Shown: one piece after another, positions 11,585 to 25,264 of the stretch
Position numbering within the stretch: the first letter of the stretch is position 1
Layout of the letters: each line of letters opens with the position of its first letter
NCBI GenBank assembly: GCA_037833965.1
Contig: AP031358.1
Span: 22,514,001-22,578,000 of the forward strand
Direction: 5' to 3'
Source of the DNA: Marchantia polymorpha subsp. ruderalis
Lineage: Eukaryota; Streptophyta; Marchantiopsida; Marchantiales; Marchantiaceae
Length of the DNA stretch: 64,000 bases
Position numbers and translations under genes: made by a program
The notes under the pieces: model-generated
Seen by the model: only the letters and a program-made list of their open reading frames with translations
Told to the model about the DNA's origin: nothing
Databases searched by the model: none

Positions 11585-14239
11585 GGTTGTGGAAATAACA
11601 AAGGTGATGTTCCAGAATAGTGAAAATTGACTGAGCAAATGATGAGGCCCGGGTAGCTGCCACATGTAGAAAAAATATTCGTCTGATATGCGAGTCAGTG
11701 GAGGTTCAATCAGTGAATCAAAATGCACTCAAAAAAAGCTACCACTGATCGTAGTAAAATATGAACACTTCACAAAGCTGGCCTCATCGAAAGGAACGAT
11801 ATAATCAGAGACTCCGATTGTCTTTCGTTCGCCGCAGACGGAGTCTGCTTTGCCTCGTTCCATGTTATTCCCCCATGCACTACGTTCAGCTCATCTCTTT
11901 TTGCTCTCCTGCCTGCAGCTGCAGCAGAGTGAAACCTTGCGCTCATCTCCCCATCCTTACTTCTTTTGTGTTGCTGGAGTTCTCCTTTCACTCCTTCATA
12001 GCAGCCTTCCGACTTTTCTGGTGTTGTTGTTTTGGGAGGAATTCATTTTCCTTCTACTTCCAACCGCTTCTTTCATAATCTAGAGACATGGCGTACACTA
12101 TGTTCGGTCAAAAAAGCTCGTGTGGTAAGTAGAAGATTCATCCTACTTTCCGTATTAAAGCCATAACGTAATGTTTCGCTTGAATTTTTGTTTTAGCGAC
12201 CCTATGATCTAACAGTTTTCAAGTTTTCTTCATGTTGCCGAATCCCCATCAAGCAATTCTGAGGTACCCATCTCAGTTGCAGAAGAACGTGTGACGGAAC
12301 ACAGGAGGCCAACATTTGATGAAAGACACTCGATGTGTTTGATAGGGGGCGAACAGAGCAATAGTGCCCATCCATAGGAAATGAGCAGAAACAAAGTTCC
12401 GAAATAAGTTGGACTCGTTGATGGATTCTGTAGCATAATGAGATTGCCATGTTTTGTGCAGCATAGTGAGATTCTTCGTGTGCACGGCTCAAGCCCGTGG
12501 AACCAGATTAAGAACGTGAGTTTCATTTTTCCGGTTCCTAATCAATAAAAGGAGAGAGACATTGAGAGGAACTAAGCTTTGTTTGGAAACTCTTCAATGC
12601 TCTGAACTCCCAACGCCTGAGTGCAAGAGTGGGCACGCCATAACGCAAGATGATATGATAAATGGAAGGACCACAAGGTCAAAACTTGGACCTCAATTAG
12701 AGAAGCGGATATTCTTTAAAATCCGTACACGAATCTTCTTGGCTTCATGCTTTGAATTTGATGAGGGCCTTAGGTCCATTCAGAACCATGTGCATGTTGT
12801 TTGGGGAAATAATAGTGATTCGATATATTTGGCTACCAAGAATTAGTCCAGAAGAAAGTTGCTCAATTAGAGTCATGCGAGAATTGCCCGGGAAACCATG
12901 GAGCTATCTTTGACAGGCCCTTGTATAGATCAGAACAGTCTGGACAGCTTCACACTGTAAGCAATATTCTGCAAGCGAAATGGGCCTTCTTGTAATTGTG
13001 GCAGCCTCTCGGGTCAGTGGTCTTGGAACTCTGCCGGCTGCAACAAGAGTCATGTTCACACTCAAGTAATAGCAGAGCTTCAACTTGAGAGACTCTCATA
13101 GATTTATTCCCTCGCCTCATGAAGGGGATCAAACAACCACAGTCGGGTATTATGTTGCCGTCTAGCTTTATCATCATCCTCGTGAACACGCAGTGCCAAC
13201 AGGAGGTGAACTTAACAGTGCTCTCTGTGGATTGAGCCAGTGAGCTCAAGAGATAGTTTGGTCAAACCTTGGAGGGCACTCTAAACTCAGGATATTTATA
13301 CTGAAGTACACCTGAATCTTCACAAATCAAGGCAATGTACTGGAAATGGTCGAAGTTGACAAACGCTTCAAGTAATTAACTGTTAGAAGGGAAGATCTGG
13401 GTCAGGAAAGGAAGGAGATCAAACCTTTAGAGAGAATTTTACGTGGCCAAAAGGATGTAGTTTCTACATCGACCAACGATCTTATCTCAAAAAACAGTGA
13501 AAGGGCTCTCGGCATACCCTTTCCCATCTATTAGGTGATCTATCTGCTCTAGCAAAGCCAGTAGTCACTACACTCTTACTCTTTCATGTCCATAGATTTT
13601 GCAGTTGGCTTGATAAGGGTTATTGATGCTGTCTGAGTACCGTGTTCTCCACTGCATTGTTCGATGATTTGTTTAAGGGATTATCCATTTGGATTTATTC
13701 AGGTTGCTTCTAGGCTAGTTCATAACTACAAGCATGAAGCAATGAAAGACACCCAGAGGATTGTAGTAAGTTCGCCCACCGTTGAACCCTACTCCTGTAC
13801 TGGAAAATGACAAGATGTTTTACCTTTTGGATATTTGACGTCTCACTTGTTCCTTTGCTGACTCTTGCATGATTGAAGCTAAGTGTAAAGGATAGTATCA
13901 TTAAGAAGTAAAAAATATGTTATTGAAATAAGCATTGTCAAAAGAACAGGATGAGACAAACTTCAATGTGCAAAACACTAAAACAGAGAGATGGTGTTAC
14001 CTTTATGACGGTGAGAGCTTTGCAACTCTTGTTTCTTGGCCTCCGTACTCTAAGCAGTCTTGAACTCCCCTTTAAATTGTATAGTTAATTGTATTCTTGA
14101 ATGAAGTTGGTCAACAACTTATATTCAATAAAGCATTTGAAAAAATATCGTTTTTTAATGAGAATTATTATTACTTGGTCTTTCACTACCCCTATTTGTT
14201 TGTTTCTGATGATTTTCAGTCTATATAGGGTTCCTATAG

Positions 14240-14277
<38 letters not shown>

Positions 14278-15800
14278 CAACTTACACATTCTCAAACATA
14301 TGGTGCGCATGTACTTTACCTGTCCTTTCTTGATGGGGTTTACTTTTTCCAGATTCAAGTGATCCTGCACCACCACCGTGAAACTACTTTAGAATATGCA
14401 TCTGATTACACCATTTACAAGATGAGAAGAGTGAAAAAGTTTTTAAAATCCCATCCTGTTATGTACAACTATTACATTTTAGTGATTTTCCACTTGACCC
14501 TAGTACAGCTCACGGTGACAACTGTTAAAAACCACGAGTTGTTGTGTTTCTTATTGTTACACGACAAAAGTTTTTGCACTATATTGGTTTTCATTTTGAG
14601 GAGTTTTGAATGAAGTATATGGAGCTTGTAACATTAGGGCTATACTTGGTGAAAAGAGTTGTGACCGATAATCCCCTAAAAGATAACAAGAACAAGTTCT
14701 ACATTGAGATTTCATCATTCACAATTTCACTACCTGGAAAGTAAAACTGCAAGATGTGCTTGTGTAACAAGAATATTTGGCTGCATTAAGTGAAATCCTT
14801 TTCTATCGCATTTGAAAAACGGAGGGTGTGCATGTTAGACCGACAAACATTAATTTATCACAGCTTTTACAAGAGCTCTTGATGCAAGTTTATACCAAGA
14901 ATGTCTCATGGATATGTGTAATCTATTGAACAAGGTGTAAAAGTAGAAATATTTTTCCATGCGGCTGTACATGACCTTGAAGCTACACAAGAAGAAAGTC
15001 TAATGTGGAACGTTCTATGATAATGTAGTATAAACCAGTCTACACAAAATATTTCTTATACAGTTACAGAAACAGTTGACATGCAAACTTCAGATGAATT
15101 TAGAAAGAGAATTGGTGACCTTCAGATTGTTACTGCCTTGTAGCTTTCCCGACTGCTCTGGAAAAAATCTAAGGAGAATCTATTTGAAAGGAAAAGTCCC
15201 CATTGAACTCACAGGAAAGGTATTATAAGGAAGTGTATTGTTGACAACTTGTCAAGAAGTGGATCTCATCCCTTTGAAAATTTTTCATAGTAGGGACTTA
15301 GGTCGTCTATAACATTTTCACTTTTAGAGTGTAAAGAGGTTCTAAAATTTGGAAGTAAGTAATGCTTCATGAAATCTTGTTGGGAATCCAATCCAATGTT
15401 GTTGCTTCAAATAACGAAGTGATTCAGTTATGGTTTGTACATTTGGATAGAGACATTTGATTGAGAAGAGCTTGGCCATGTTGTGGAAGTAAGTTCTCTT
15501 GTCTAATTCTAAGTCTAGCAAACTTGAGTTCTACAAGGAGTGAATGACTTAAATCGTTGAGTTTTGATATTAGAGTTCATAGCTCCAATGATAAACTAGA
15601 TAATATTTACTCACATGTGTGAGAGTCTGAAATTTTATTTCCCTCTTTTAAGAGTTAATATCTATCATTTATATGATTTTATTGTAGTCAGTTTTTGATT
15701 TTTTCATTCATTTAAACGTTGAAACTTGAATTACGTGGTGCTAACTTTTTTTTGTTTTTTACAAAATTAACAAAAACTTAAATATATTTGTGTTAGAACT
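11585..15800. other. Intergenic DNA with no recognised gene
   Basis: Becomes AT-rich after about 13500, with a TA microsatellite at about 14244-14275. A pyrimidine-rich stretch at 11850-12080 leads into an ATG at 12088 with a good splice donor (see findings), but no downstream coding exon could be found. Other frames have no recognisable domain. Confidence 0.5.
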
Positions 15801-15839
15801 TAGACATACAAGTACTAAGTCGAAGGAGTTAGGAGAATT

Positions 15840-17983
15840 ATGGGAAAACTAGGTAGACAGAGAAAGAAGGTAGGAATCGCCTTCAGCCAAAGACCTTCGG
15901 ATCTTTGGACCTTTGGCGCAGCCATTTTGGAGGATGCAATAGCCGGGTCTTCAGCGAAGATGAAGAAATTCAATTTAAATTGCGTATCGGCAAGCATTTG
16001 TAAGGAGATAATGTACAAGAACCGGAACGAAGGAGGAGGAGAAGCGATTCCCGAAGGAACGGGAAATTCTGGCAATTGAGTCTAGCGATGAGACAGAGGA
16101 AGAAAACAATGTCCGAACTGAAATGCCACCTCAGAGAACAGCGCGCGGACAAGTGCATGTGGTAGTTCTTCCGACACGAGAGCCGCCAGAAAGTTGACTA
16201 GCGAAGAGGCGGAAGATACTTGCAGACGAGGAGGAAGACCCAATATTGGAGTCGCGGATGGCAGAGACTGAGATCGTGAGAATCAGGCAGTCAAGTACTC
16301 GAGCTAGGCCAAAGAAGAAAGCAAATCGCCGAAAAATTGTGTCAGATTCTACAAACAGCAGTGTGGAGAAGGCGGATGCAGCGGCTTTAGCGACAGACGA
16401 AGAGAAGAATGACGAGTCTACTCTTCAAGTGTTAGAAGGAGTACATTCGGCGGTACCAGCCAAAGTCCCCATTGAGGTAGCAGTGGAACCTTTGGAGAAG
16501 AGGAAGGAGACAACTAGTCCAAGTTTTCTATCTTTGGAGCAGACGCGATCTGTGGGGCGTGAAGACGTACCTCAACCAAAGACAAGTGAAGCGCTAGCGA
16601 AGGTGCTCACGCTGAGCAAAATGATACTTGAGCAGATTGTTGAATAGGTTAGAGGGATGGTGGGAGACATCGCTGATATTCCAGCGCCGCCACGACCCGA
16701 GGAAGAAGTAAGATCCAAGGTAGCGAAGAAGACTTTGGAGGAGTAACCAAAGGAGTTAGAGGTTGACTTCCTTGATTTCTTGCAAGATAGCGTAGTACCT
16801 TTATTGAAGTACTTGGATAAGAAGAGACAAAAGTATATTGTGAGTAGGAAATCAGGATCTTATGTAAAACTGGTGAGGAATAGAGCTAAGCTCAAGAGGG
16901 TAGTGGCAATGAAGAGGGAGTGGAATTCTGCAACTGCGATGGTGAAGGAACTAGTTGCAAGCTTGACAGCCGAGTGTGCGACCACGAGGGCGACATTGCA
17001 GGAACAAGAAGACCGACTTCGGGCAAAGGAGATGGAGTGCGAGGTCCTACGACTGAACTGAGTGAAGGAGTCCGATCTTCGTGCGACATTGGAACAGGAG
17101 TGTAGCAGACTTCGTACCACCAACTTCGAAGTTAACCGTGGAGTTGTGCAAGAGATTTGAGGCATCCAAGGAGGTCCACGCCGCGGAAGTACAACCTGTG
17201 GAAGAAATAGTTGTGGCTGCAGGGAAACGCGATTAGTTGCGCGCCGAAGAGTTAGCTAAGGCGGAAGGGTGAAGAGCCGAAGAGTAACAGATCGCCGAAG
17301 ATCTTCGGGGACAGATTGCTGCGACGAAGACGGGGCAAGAAAAACTTCGGAGTATGATCGCGGAGCTCACGGATGATCGTGACAGAGAGTTTATGGCAAG
17401 AGGAGGAGCTTATGGCAAGTCTGGCGGATGTACTCCGGAAGCACGAAGGCGAATTGATGGATTGGGCCAAGAAATTGGCAGATTGTGAAGCAGCCAGATC
17501 TTTGGAGGTCGAATGTAAACTAAGATTCAAATCGGAATGCGGACGTTTACGGGAGTAGTTGAAGAGAGTTGTTGTGCAGTTGGAGGAGTCGCAAAGGAGA
17601 GCGGAAAAGGCAGAGGCGGCACACCAACGGTTGCGATATGAGACAACCGACGAATTGCGATTGCGTGTTGAGAAGTGCATGCGTGGGTTTTCAATGTGGA
17701 AATTCCAATTGGTTAGTGGCTGAAGTTGGATTCACTGCAGCGACGTTTGATGACTGCGAAGGTCAGCAGATCCGCGGGGCACAAACATTTAGTAGAATTA
17801 GTTAATTCTTTCTCTGCGGGATTGAAAAAGGCGCAAGAGAACATAGAGATAGAGATTGTAAACGTTTTGCGTAGGTTAGAAGCCGACAAAAGCTCAGAGG
17901 ACGATGTAACCGCTACGTCGGATGGTACCGCACCTGAGAGTACTTCGCCTCAAGCGGTTGAGATGTCTAGAAGATCAGAGTGA
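15840..17983 (+). pseudogene. Decayed coiled-coil protein of a repeat family
   Basis: A long coding remnant can be followed through five frame segments: 15840 to about 16020, about 16021 to 17150, about 17140 to 17400, 17373 to about 17700, and about 17705 to 17983. In-frame stops lie at 16195, 16645, 16744, 17059, 17234, 17270, 17285 and 17556. The product begins with a basic segment (MGKLGRQRKKVGIAFSQRP), passes through an acidic and Lys/Arg-rich linker, and becomes a long heptad-like Glu/Lys/Leu/Arg coiled coil containing ATLQEQEDRLRAKEMECEVL. It ends with a Ser/Thr/Asp-rich tail and a TGA at 17981-17983. AATAAA overlaps the end at 17983-17988. It resembles repeated coiled-coil proteins that I associate with Marchantia, possibly mobile-element derived; that is from memory and unchecked. 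Its function is unknown. Confidence 0.75.
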
Positions 17984-17999
17984 ATAAAGAGTCCCAAGG

Positions 18000-20550
18000 C
18001 TCTTTCCTTGGGTGGGCTTTTCTGTCAATTGGCTTGTCTTGGCTGTCAAACTGTATCCACTGTGCGTGTCTGTGTGTTTGGGTGTCTTGCCATTGAGCAT
18101 GATGCGCTCCGGTTCGTCGAAGATACCGCATCTGGAGTTGTGATTGTATAGCCTGAATGTTCTGAGTAGCCGGGGGCTATTCGGAATTTAAGCGAATTCG
18201 GGTCTAGGTATTCAGGTCAATGAGCCGGAAATATGCAATTCTGGAAAAATTTTCCCCTGAAATCATAGTGTGGGATCCAAGGCGATTCCCATAGGTGTTG
18301 TTTGAAAAAGTTTTAGGTTGTGTGTGTTTATACTCTGCTCTTCGGGCCTTCAGCCGTAATTGAGCAGTGTCTTCTGGGAATGACATGAAGTAGAATAAGA
18401 AGTAAAACTCGTCAATAGATTGTTAATCAGTGACAAATCGAGATTCTTGGTGTTGCATCTATCTCTGTGGGAACGAATCTATACCATTATGTTTCATTTT
18501 GGTATTTGTTAGTTATCACAAATTGGAGTAATCTACAAGCTCAAGAAAGTAATCATAAATGGAAAGGATAGAGTACATACATAATGATGTATGAGGCAAT
18601 TACATCTTAAAGGAGTGCATCAAATTTGTGAAAAGCAAGGCTTTATTGAGAATTATGCGAATGATTTTCTTGAGAATAATACGAATATGCTGTCGAGTAG
18701 AGCCTATGTCAAGCAACTTAAGTTGAAGTGTAATATACCACTTACATTACAATTTTGTAAATTGCATCTTTCATATTTTTCCCATGGCAATGAATTACCA
18801 AACATCCTAGTTCAAAGAATGAAAGTATAATTTTGAATTTATTACTCTTTATAATTCTATGTGTTCAGTGCTGAAGGAGAGGTACTGAAAATTTAGCTAT
18901 TCTGACTTTTATCCTAGTTTTACTCAAGAATACCTAACATTGTGCATGACAGGCATGTAAAGCACACTATACACCCAATGTCAAATGATGTGTCAATGTT
19001 TTTGTGAATTGGCATGTTATTCGCGCATTGATATTTTAATTTCTGTTGATTTTTATAAATCTAATGACTGTACTATATGTACAAAGTTAAAAGGTCCAAT
19101 GAGGCTGTAGCTACCAATTTATTGAATCATTCGGATAAAAGAGCAACAAGTGACATAAAACATATAAAGATCATGAATGAAGTATGCCATGTTTATTGGG
19201 ATGAGCAAAAGTGTGCAAATGTCATGATTTGTATTCAAAATAACTACAATCTTCTAGGGGATTTTGCAAACATTTCAAATTGCGAGAGTATAAATTCCGA
19301 AATTAACGAAATTAACGGTATTTCAAATTGTTTTTAAACGATCGTATGCTCGTAAAAGGATCCATCATGTAGACCAGTCAGTGTAACACACCAATAAATA
19401 TATTAAACAATGTTTTAGATTTTAAAAATATAAATATTCCAACAGTGGTGTATACTTCTTCTAATTTCATCGTGGGCATGTTATAAATAGAGTGTATCAC
19501 ATATATTTCATCTACATTTGTATCGAACCATCTGGTGTCAATTGCGAACATTCAATTTTCACGATGTTCACTTTGTAGAAGTATTCATTGAAACTAACAT
19601 ATTCGAAAGTCGAATAATCCATCACCGGATCTTTAGAAGTATCTTTCGATCATTTCTTGCTATATTTATGTGCTCTTTTCTTTTCATTTTCACTCCTCAC
19701 ATGAATATTATATCACCTCATTAACTTTGGAATTCAGGGGGCTATGCAGACCATGCATAATGCATGTAATGCTCAGCTAGCACGAGATTCGTAGATGTGA
19801 TTGTAACTATTCTGCTGGATTTCATTGTCCACCTGGAAGCTCTTCAGCCTCTGATTCGGACTCGTTCTGGGAATTCGTAACGAAACAAATGATCGCACGG
19901 ACTTCATCGGAATCATGCCAGCACACCGAAAAACTGCTTACAGTTTGCAGGAACTTTCAAAGGGCATCTCCTCAAAAAAAAGTATATCTAATGCGTAACG
20001 TATCTAAGAAAGCTATGCTTGGAAAGAGATGGAAGATTCTAAGGAAAAAGTCTGCAGGAGATAGCCAGACAAAACCGGGTCACTGAGTACATAATGCTCT
20101 ACTTCTTGATTCCGTTTGATAAACGACAAATATGGGCCCAAGTGACTACCTTGTATTTTCCCTCACGTTAAAGAAAAAGGTCAAGGAAATATTATGCCAA
20201 AAAATTGAAGGCTTATGTTTGCGAAACAGGTATAACCATATCGAGACTCAACCAGTTTATTAGGAAGCATTTGACTAGCCCCAGGATGTACAAGACACAC
20301 ACATGGACGAAGGTTTTCACGTGGGCCATTGTGTCATCATATCTATTTTTCTCCCGAAGGTGATGTATTCATACACGGAATAAGGAATCACACGCCAAAC
20401 TAATCCTAAAACTACTTTTATAATGGGTGATATCGTTAAAAGTGCGTTTCTTTGTCTGTTTCATAGAAGGTCAGGTTTCAGAAACAGGTTGTATGAGTTG
20501 TTTAAGTATGCCGAGTGGTATTTGTTGAATTCTCTATGATTTTTCATCCT
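18000..20550. other. Intergenic DNA after the coiled-coil pseudogene
   Basis: The first 400 bases may be the 3' flank of the repeat element; a short hairpin CCCAAGG...CCTTGGG lies near 17994-18013. Short ATG frames at 18591-18830 and 19077-19337 are not recognisable. No gene is supported. Confidence 0.45.
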
Positions 20551-20551
20551 C

Positions 20552-20780
20552 GTTTTCAAGGCGAGTTATGACACCGAGAAACCGTAGATCTTCACAAAAG
20601 CTGTATGTACACTTCGAGGGTAAGATACTTGTGTTTTTCAGCCCGGGGACCCTTTGGGTCCCCGGGCTTGGTCTAGTACCATTCTCATTCTCTACTATTG
20701 ATAATTTGTTTTCAATGCGAGTTATGGCACCAAGAAACCGTACATCTTCTCAGAAGCTGTATCGTCCACTTCAAGGCGAG
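20552..20780. repeat. Direct repeat pair flanking a GC-rich hairpin
   Basis: A segment of about 70 bases starting at 20552 recurs at 20708, a period of 156. Both share cores such as GCGAGTTATG, AGAAACCGTA and AAGCTGTAT with scattered differences. Between them, at 20640-20668, lies a perfect 13-bp inverted repeat, AGCCCGGGGACCC with loop TTT and its reverse complement, far more GC-rich than its surroundings. Confidence 0.85.
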
Positions 20781-20969
20781 AGACAACTGATGATTTGTAT
20801 TCACTGTAACTCGAACGCAGGGAGAGAGGTAATCGGCTTATTACACTTCTCATTCGACATTGTTGTGGCATTTCAAAGGGAATCGCTCCGTAAGCTTCGT
20901 GTTGTTCGAGGTCCAACAAAAAGCTCAATTCTTGCTGGTTACACCTTCTATTCTTACGAATAATCTGAT

Positions 20970-23900
20970 GACCTCAGGAGGTTCTGGGTCTAGAGAAATC
21001 TCTAGTTGACTTCTAAATTTCACAATGGTGTTTCAATTTGCAATTACGTATGTGCTTGTAAATTCTGGTTCGTTCTAGAATAAATACCTGTGATTGATCG
21101 GGAGAGGTTCAGAGCTTGTTTAACGTTGTGCAACAGTAGCACGAATTTGATCTTAAAACAGTTACACCCTTGCGTTGATACTTCACAGTCCTGAATATGA
21201 ACATGTGACAATGGATAGGTCGAAAACTACAGGATAGCTGTAGTTTCTTTGGATGCTTTGCTTTTGCAGTGAAACCGAGATTCTGAATCCCACACGCCCA
21301 GATTTTTGTGATCACGAACGTGCTTTCAACAAATAAACATCAAAGCTCCAAGATCAACGTACAGATGAGCAAATCCTGTGTATAAAATCCTACCTCTACA
21401 CCATAAGAGGTTAAAAATGATCTCCAACCGAATTCGGTGCGTAGCGCGATAGGTCGGAGTCGTTGTGGTTTTGTTTTTATGAAAAATTTGACCTGTGTAC
21501 AAGAAAGATCGAGTGCTGAAGAGACACCATACCACTCGTCGGAAGCAAAACTTAAAAGACACTCGAAAGCTTAGAGATTCGCCAATTGCAAGACCAATAT
21601 GTCTATTAAATCTGTGCATTTTCACATGCTACCGTATTCTTTGAAACGATGTTCATATTTCAATTATCAAGAGCAACTTTGTTACTTTCGTCAATGCTTT
21701 GTCGTCCACTTTGAACGTCCTGGAATGTGAACAAGAATGAGAATACTACTCTTTTTCTCCCTACATGTCAAACAAAGCATAAAGATCTATGATACATGTC
21801 ATTCGCGCTTACACTTCAAGGAAGATCACACCCAAGATATCAACAGGCTACCTTTGAAATAACCAGACACTACAGGGAGAGAACGAAACGAAGAAGGTTA
21901 GTTGCAAAACAGTACAAGCCCCGAAAATTGCCAGTAAAAACGACCATCTCTTATTCTCGAGGTTTCAATTACTAGACACACCTCTCGAAATTTGGAAATT
22001 GGAAGACACCTAAACCACGCGACAGGACTAAATTGCTTCTGATTAGCATTGATTCTTCAATATAACTCTCAGCATTGAGTACTCCTCCAATGTAGGAGAA
22101 ACAAAAAGGCCATTATTCTACAAAGCCCAGGACAACGGAGTCAAATAGTTTGCTCAACTCACCAGGGAAATCTTCAGTATTGCAGTGTATTGATCAGAGA
22201 AAGCAGGTTTCACCAGTTTACATATTTTGTAGAAAAGTTGAGCGGCCATAGGATACTGAAAAATTCCAAGACGTGTATGATACAAAGTATTCATCAGCTA
22301 CTGAAGAAAGAGGGACTTCCTGATTCTTATTAGTACTATATACCAGACGTGTAGAAATGCTGAGATCCGTGGTCGACAGAAAACACAGAACAAGTGCACG
22401 TGCCGTACACCAGCATCTGCAATAAATTTTTTTCCAGTCGGCAACATGTGCGGCCTCTGCAACTGCAACCCAAGGAGTGAGTACAAACTTAACCAAGCGA
22501 TATAAACACCCTCCGAATATTCCAACGTAGTAGCCACAAAGAATGAAGAAACTGTACAACGACACATATAAGAACGAACAAGTTACCACTTGCGGAGGTC
22601 CACATCATCTAAACTGCCAAGAAGTGCAATCTCAACATCATCATCACTGATCTCTACAGATGTGCTAACCATCAAACTAAGCAGCTATCGAACTGATCCA
22701 GGTTCCGACGTCAAAAAGTAATCTTCGAGCATGCCTCCTCGTTTCAGTGTGGACCCATGGTCTATAGCGGGTTTAACAGGAAGTCGGTAATTTTTCCTTC
22801 ACGAGAGAGACGTGATGCAGTACCATCTGATTCCATAAAACTAGAACAACACGATGAACTGAAATGACGTCCGATATGGCAAATAATTTGAGCCGTTAGT
22901 GCCAGAGTCATTTGTGGATCGACAGACCGACCGACCATCCCTGCAGCAGCAACATTCAACACCACGAACGTCTCAGGAGTGACAAATACTCCTAGATCTC
23001 TTGACAGCTACAGCAATTCGTTACAGAAGCTGTTAGGAGTGAAGCTGAGCATGACGCAACATCAACCTGCTCCACAACAATCGTGCCATTCTCTGAAAAT
23101 GGCTCCGTTCATCTGCGAGCAGTCGTACGCGGCATCTATTGGACTCACTCCAAACTCTCACTATACCGGCTAAATTGCTCGTCGTGAACTTCGAATGAGG
23201 AAACAGAGGTTTTTTCTTGGACGGGAGTGAAATAAGAACGATCGCTATAATTCATGACATACGTTTCCACTGGGAAGCATCTGCACTGATTCTGCAGCCC
23301 AAGCCTATGATGACGTGATCACCGGCGCAGAATGACGACTTGCTGCTTCGAGGTCTTAAAATCATGTCGTTTTAGGAGATTCCTTAGCGATGAAAGGGCA
23401 CGTCCCCATGGTTACTTTCGGCGTTTTTTGTTTGTTTGCTCTCCATCCAAAATGCATTTGGTAACCTTTGATTACGATCCTCAGAGTAAGTATCACTTCA
23501 ACGTTTGATGATGGATATTATATTAGTTGGCGATCACCATCACTTTAGCACGATCTTTTGATCTTTGAATATAAGGATTGTAAGAGATGAAACTTGTAAA
23601 CTAAGAGATAGGAATGAAGCTTCGGAAGAAACGAGAAATGTGAGATTCCATTAGATTCATGAAGCAATCCTAGATCAACATATAACTATGATAGGGTTAG
23701 TTGCTGAAATTTTTGAATATTCTTGCCAACCGTAAACTTTGGAAAAATTAGTAAGTTGCCATTCAAAGGGATTCAAGGTGAATCAGGTTGAATCTCTCCA
23801 TCAATCTACACAGGACTAACCTTGTTATGACACAATGACTGTATGATATATTTGCTAATTTATGTCAATGTGAGCCATTTAGTTTGTCATCATCTGGTTT

Positions 23901-24690
23901 TTCTTTGTAAGATGCTCGTTCTGAAATTGTGGGTCCCATTTCAGTTAACTAGACTAGTTACTTTGTCCTCACAAAAACACGGTCATCTTCTGCAAGATTA
24001 TGAGGTCTAACTGATGAATCTACATCAATAATTATCAAGTCTTAACTTTATTTGAACAACTTCCACCATGATCTGAATCTATTGATGAATTGATAAGTTT
24101 TGGATCAAATAAAAATCCATGTATACTGAAAACTTTTTGATAACTAGATGTCATATCACCACTGTTCATTGTACGTCAAGATGAATTTGACATGTATATG
24201 CTCAAATGCTAAATACAATATAATGTGCATCATCTAAGAAAAAAAAATATCCAATATGCACTCATAAAGAATCTTTGACATTATGACAATTTTCAATTAA
24301 TCTTGTAAAAAAAATTAAGCATCTCTTGCATACGGCAATTCATACAAGACTCGGAGTAGCACTTGACATGAAAAAACCGGAAGTGATACAATAACCTTTG
24401 GGTTTAGTATGCACCCAGACCAAGATTTATTTAGTTCAAAATGATAAATTTGTGTAAGATTTTAATAATTTTTGTGTTTGGAAATCAATTTTAGGTGGAT
24501 TTTTTTGTATGGTATTAGGTGGTTGTATTTTGGTAGGTTTATAAAATAAATTATGATCCATAATATATCCGATATGGACCATATTGCATACGTTTTCAGA
24601 TTATAATAGAGAATAAACACTTAGATGCAGTCTAAAGCTTTAAGTAATCCACTATTGAGTTTGTTGACTTTAGCTACTTTTTTTGAGAAG
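20970..24690. other. Intergenic DNA with no recognised gene
   Basis: AT-rich sequence. Frames at 22218-22589 and elsewhere have no recognisable domain. From about 23500 the composition resembles the transposon-rich zone that follows. Confidence 0.5.
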
Positions 24691-24699
24691 CAGAATCTT

Positions 24700-25126
24700 T
24701 TTCATTCTTCATTGAATTGTGATTGATTCAGTCAAAATTGAAAAACTTAATACAACGTGAGTGTATGTTGAGCTTCATCAAGAAAACGACATCATTCTTG
24801 AAACAAATCAACAATGTTTAATAATTTTTTTGTCGTGGATCTCATAATTGATCTTATCAGCACTAAAGTTTTTGCAAGAAAAATGTGATAAGATGAAGTC
24901 AGCTGTCTTTGATGGATTGTGAAAGTATTGTTTCAAGGACATAGTCACAACCATTTTTTTTTAGAAAAAACGGACTCTGAAAATCATGATGCGTCATAAC
25001 AGACGTCATTGTACTCTCCTTCTTTAAAGTTTCAAAGGTTTGATATGCTTTCGCATTCCACTTGCAAAACTTTTTGAGCGGATGTAACACAGGTTTAGAG
25101 AGAAATTCACTCGAAGAAGTAAACAT
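24700..25126 (-). mobile_element. Ty3/gypsy RNase H remnant
   Basis: Reading the minus strand from 25126 downwards gives the connection from reverse transcriptase to RNase H typical of Ty3/gypsy pol: KWNAKAYQTFETLKKE, then HHDFQSPFFL, then DYVLETILSQ. Past a stop near 24899 the same domain continues in shifted frames, with AEKNYEIHDK-like FSADKINYEIHDKK and LDEAQHTLT. Frameshifts and stops show that it is inactive. Catalytic acidic positions are partly altered (for example NGCDY where TDASDY is usual). The superfamily call is from motif memory and is strong. Confidence 0.85.
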
Positions 25127-25264
25127 AAAGTCTGAATATGAGAGATACCAATAATGGTTCTACTCTCCTTTATATAACTTTCACCAAAAAATACAAAGAG
25201 ATAAATTCTTATTTTCACCATCATCTATCTCACTCCTAGTAGATAGATGAAGTTACGGATAACC

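Noticed and set aside
14244..14275. TA dinucleotide run (others near 175-195, 30117-30134, 62005-62036)
   Set aside because: Ordinary microsatellites in AT-rich DNA. Self-complementarity of TA runs was not counted as a hairpin finding.
20568..20963. 131-codon plus-strand frame
   Set aside because: It spans the direct-repeat pair and GC hairpin, so the openness is explained by repeat structure; no domain recognised.
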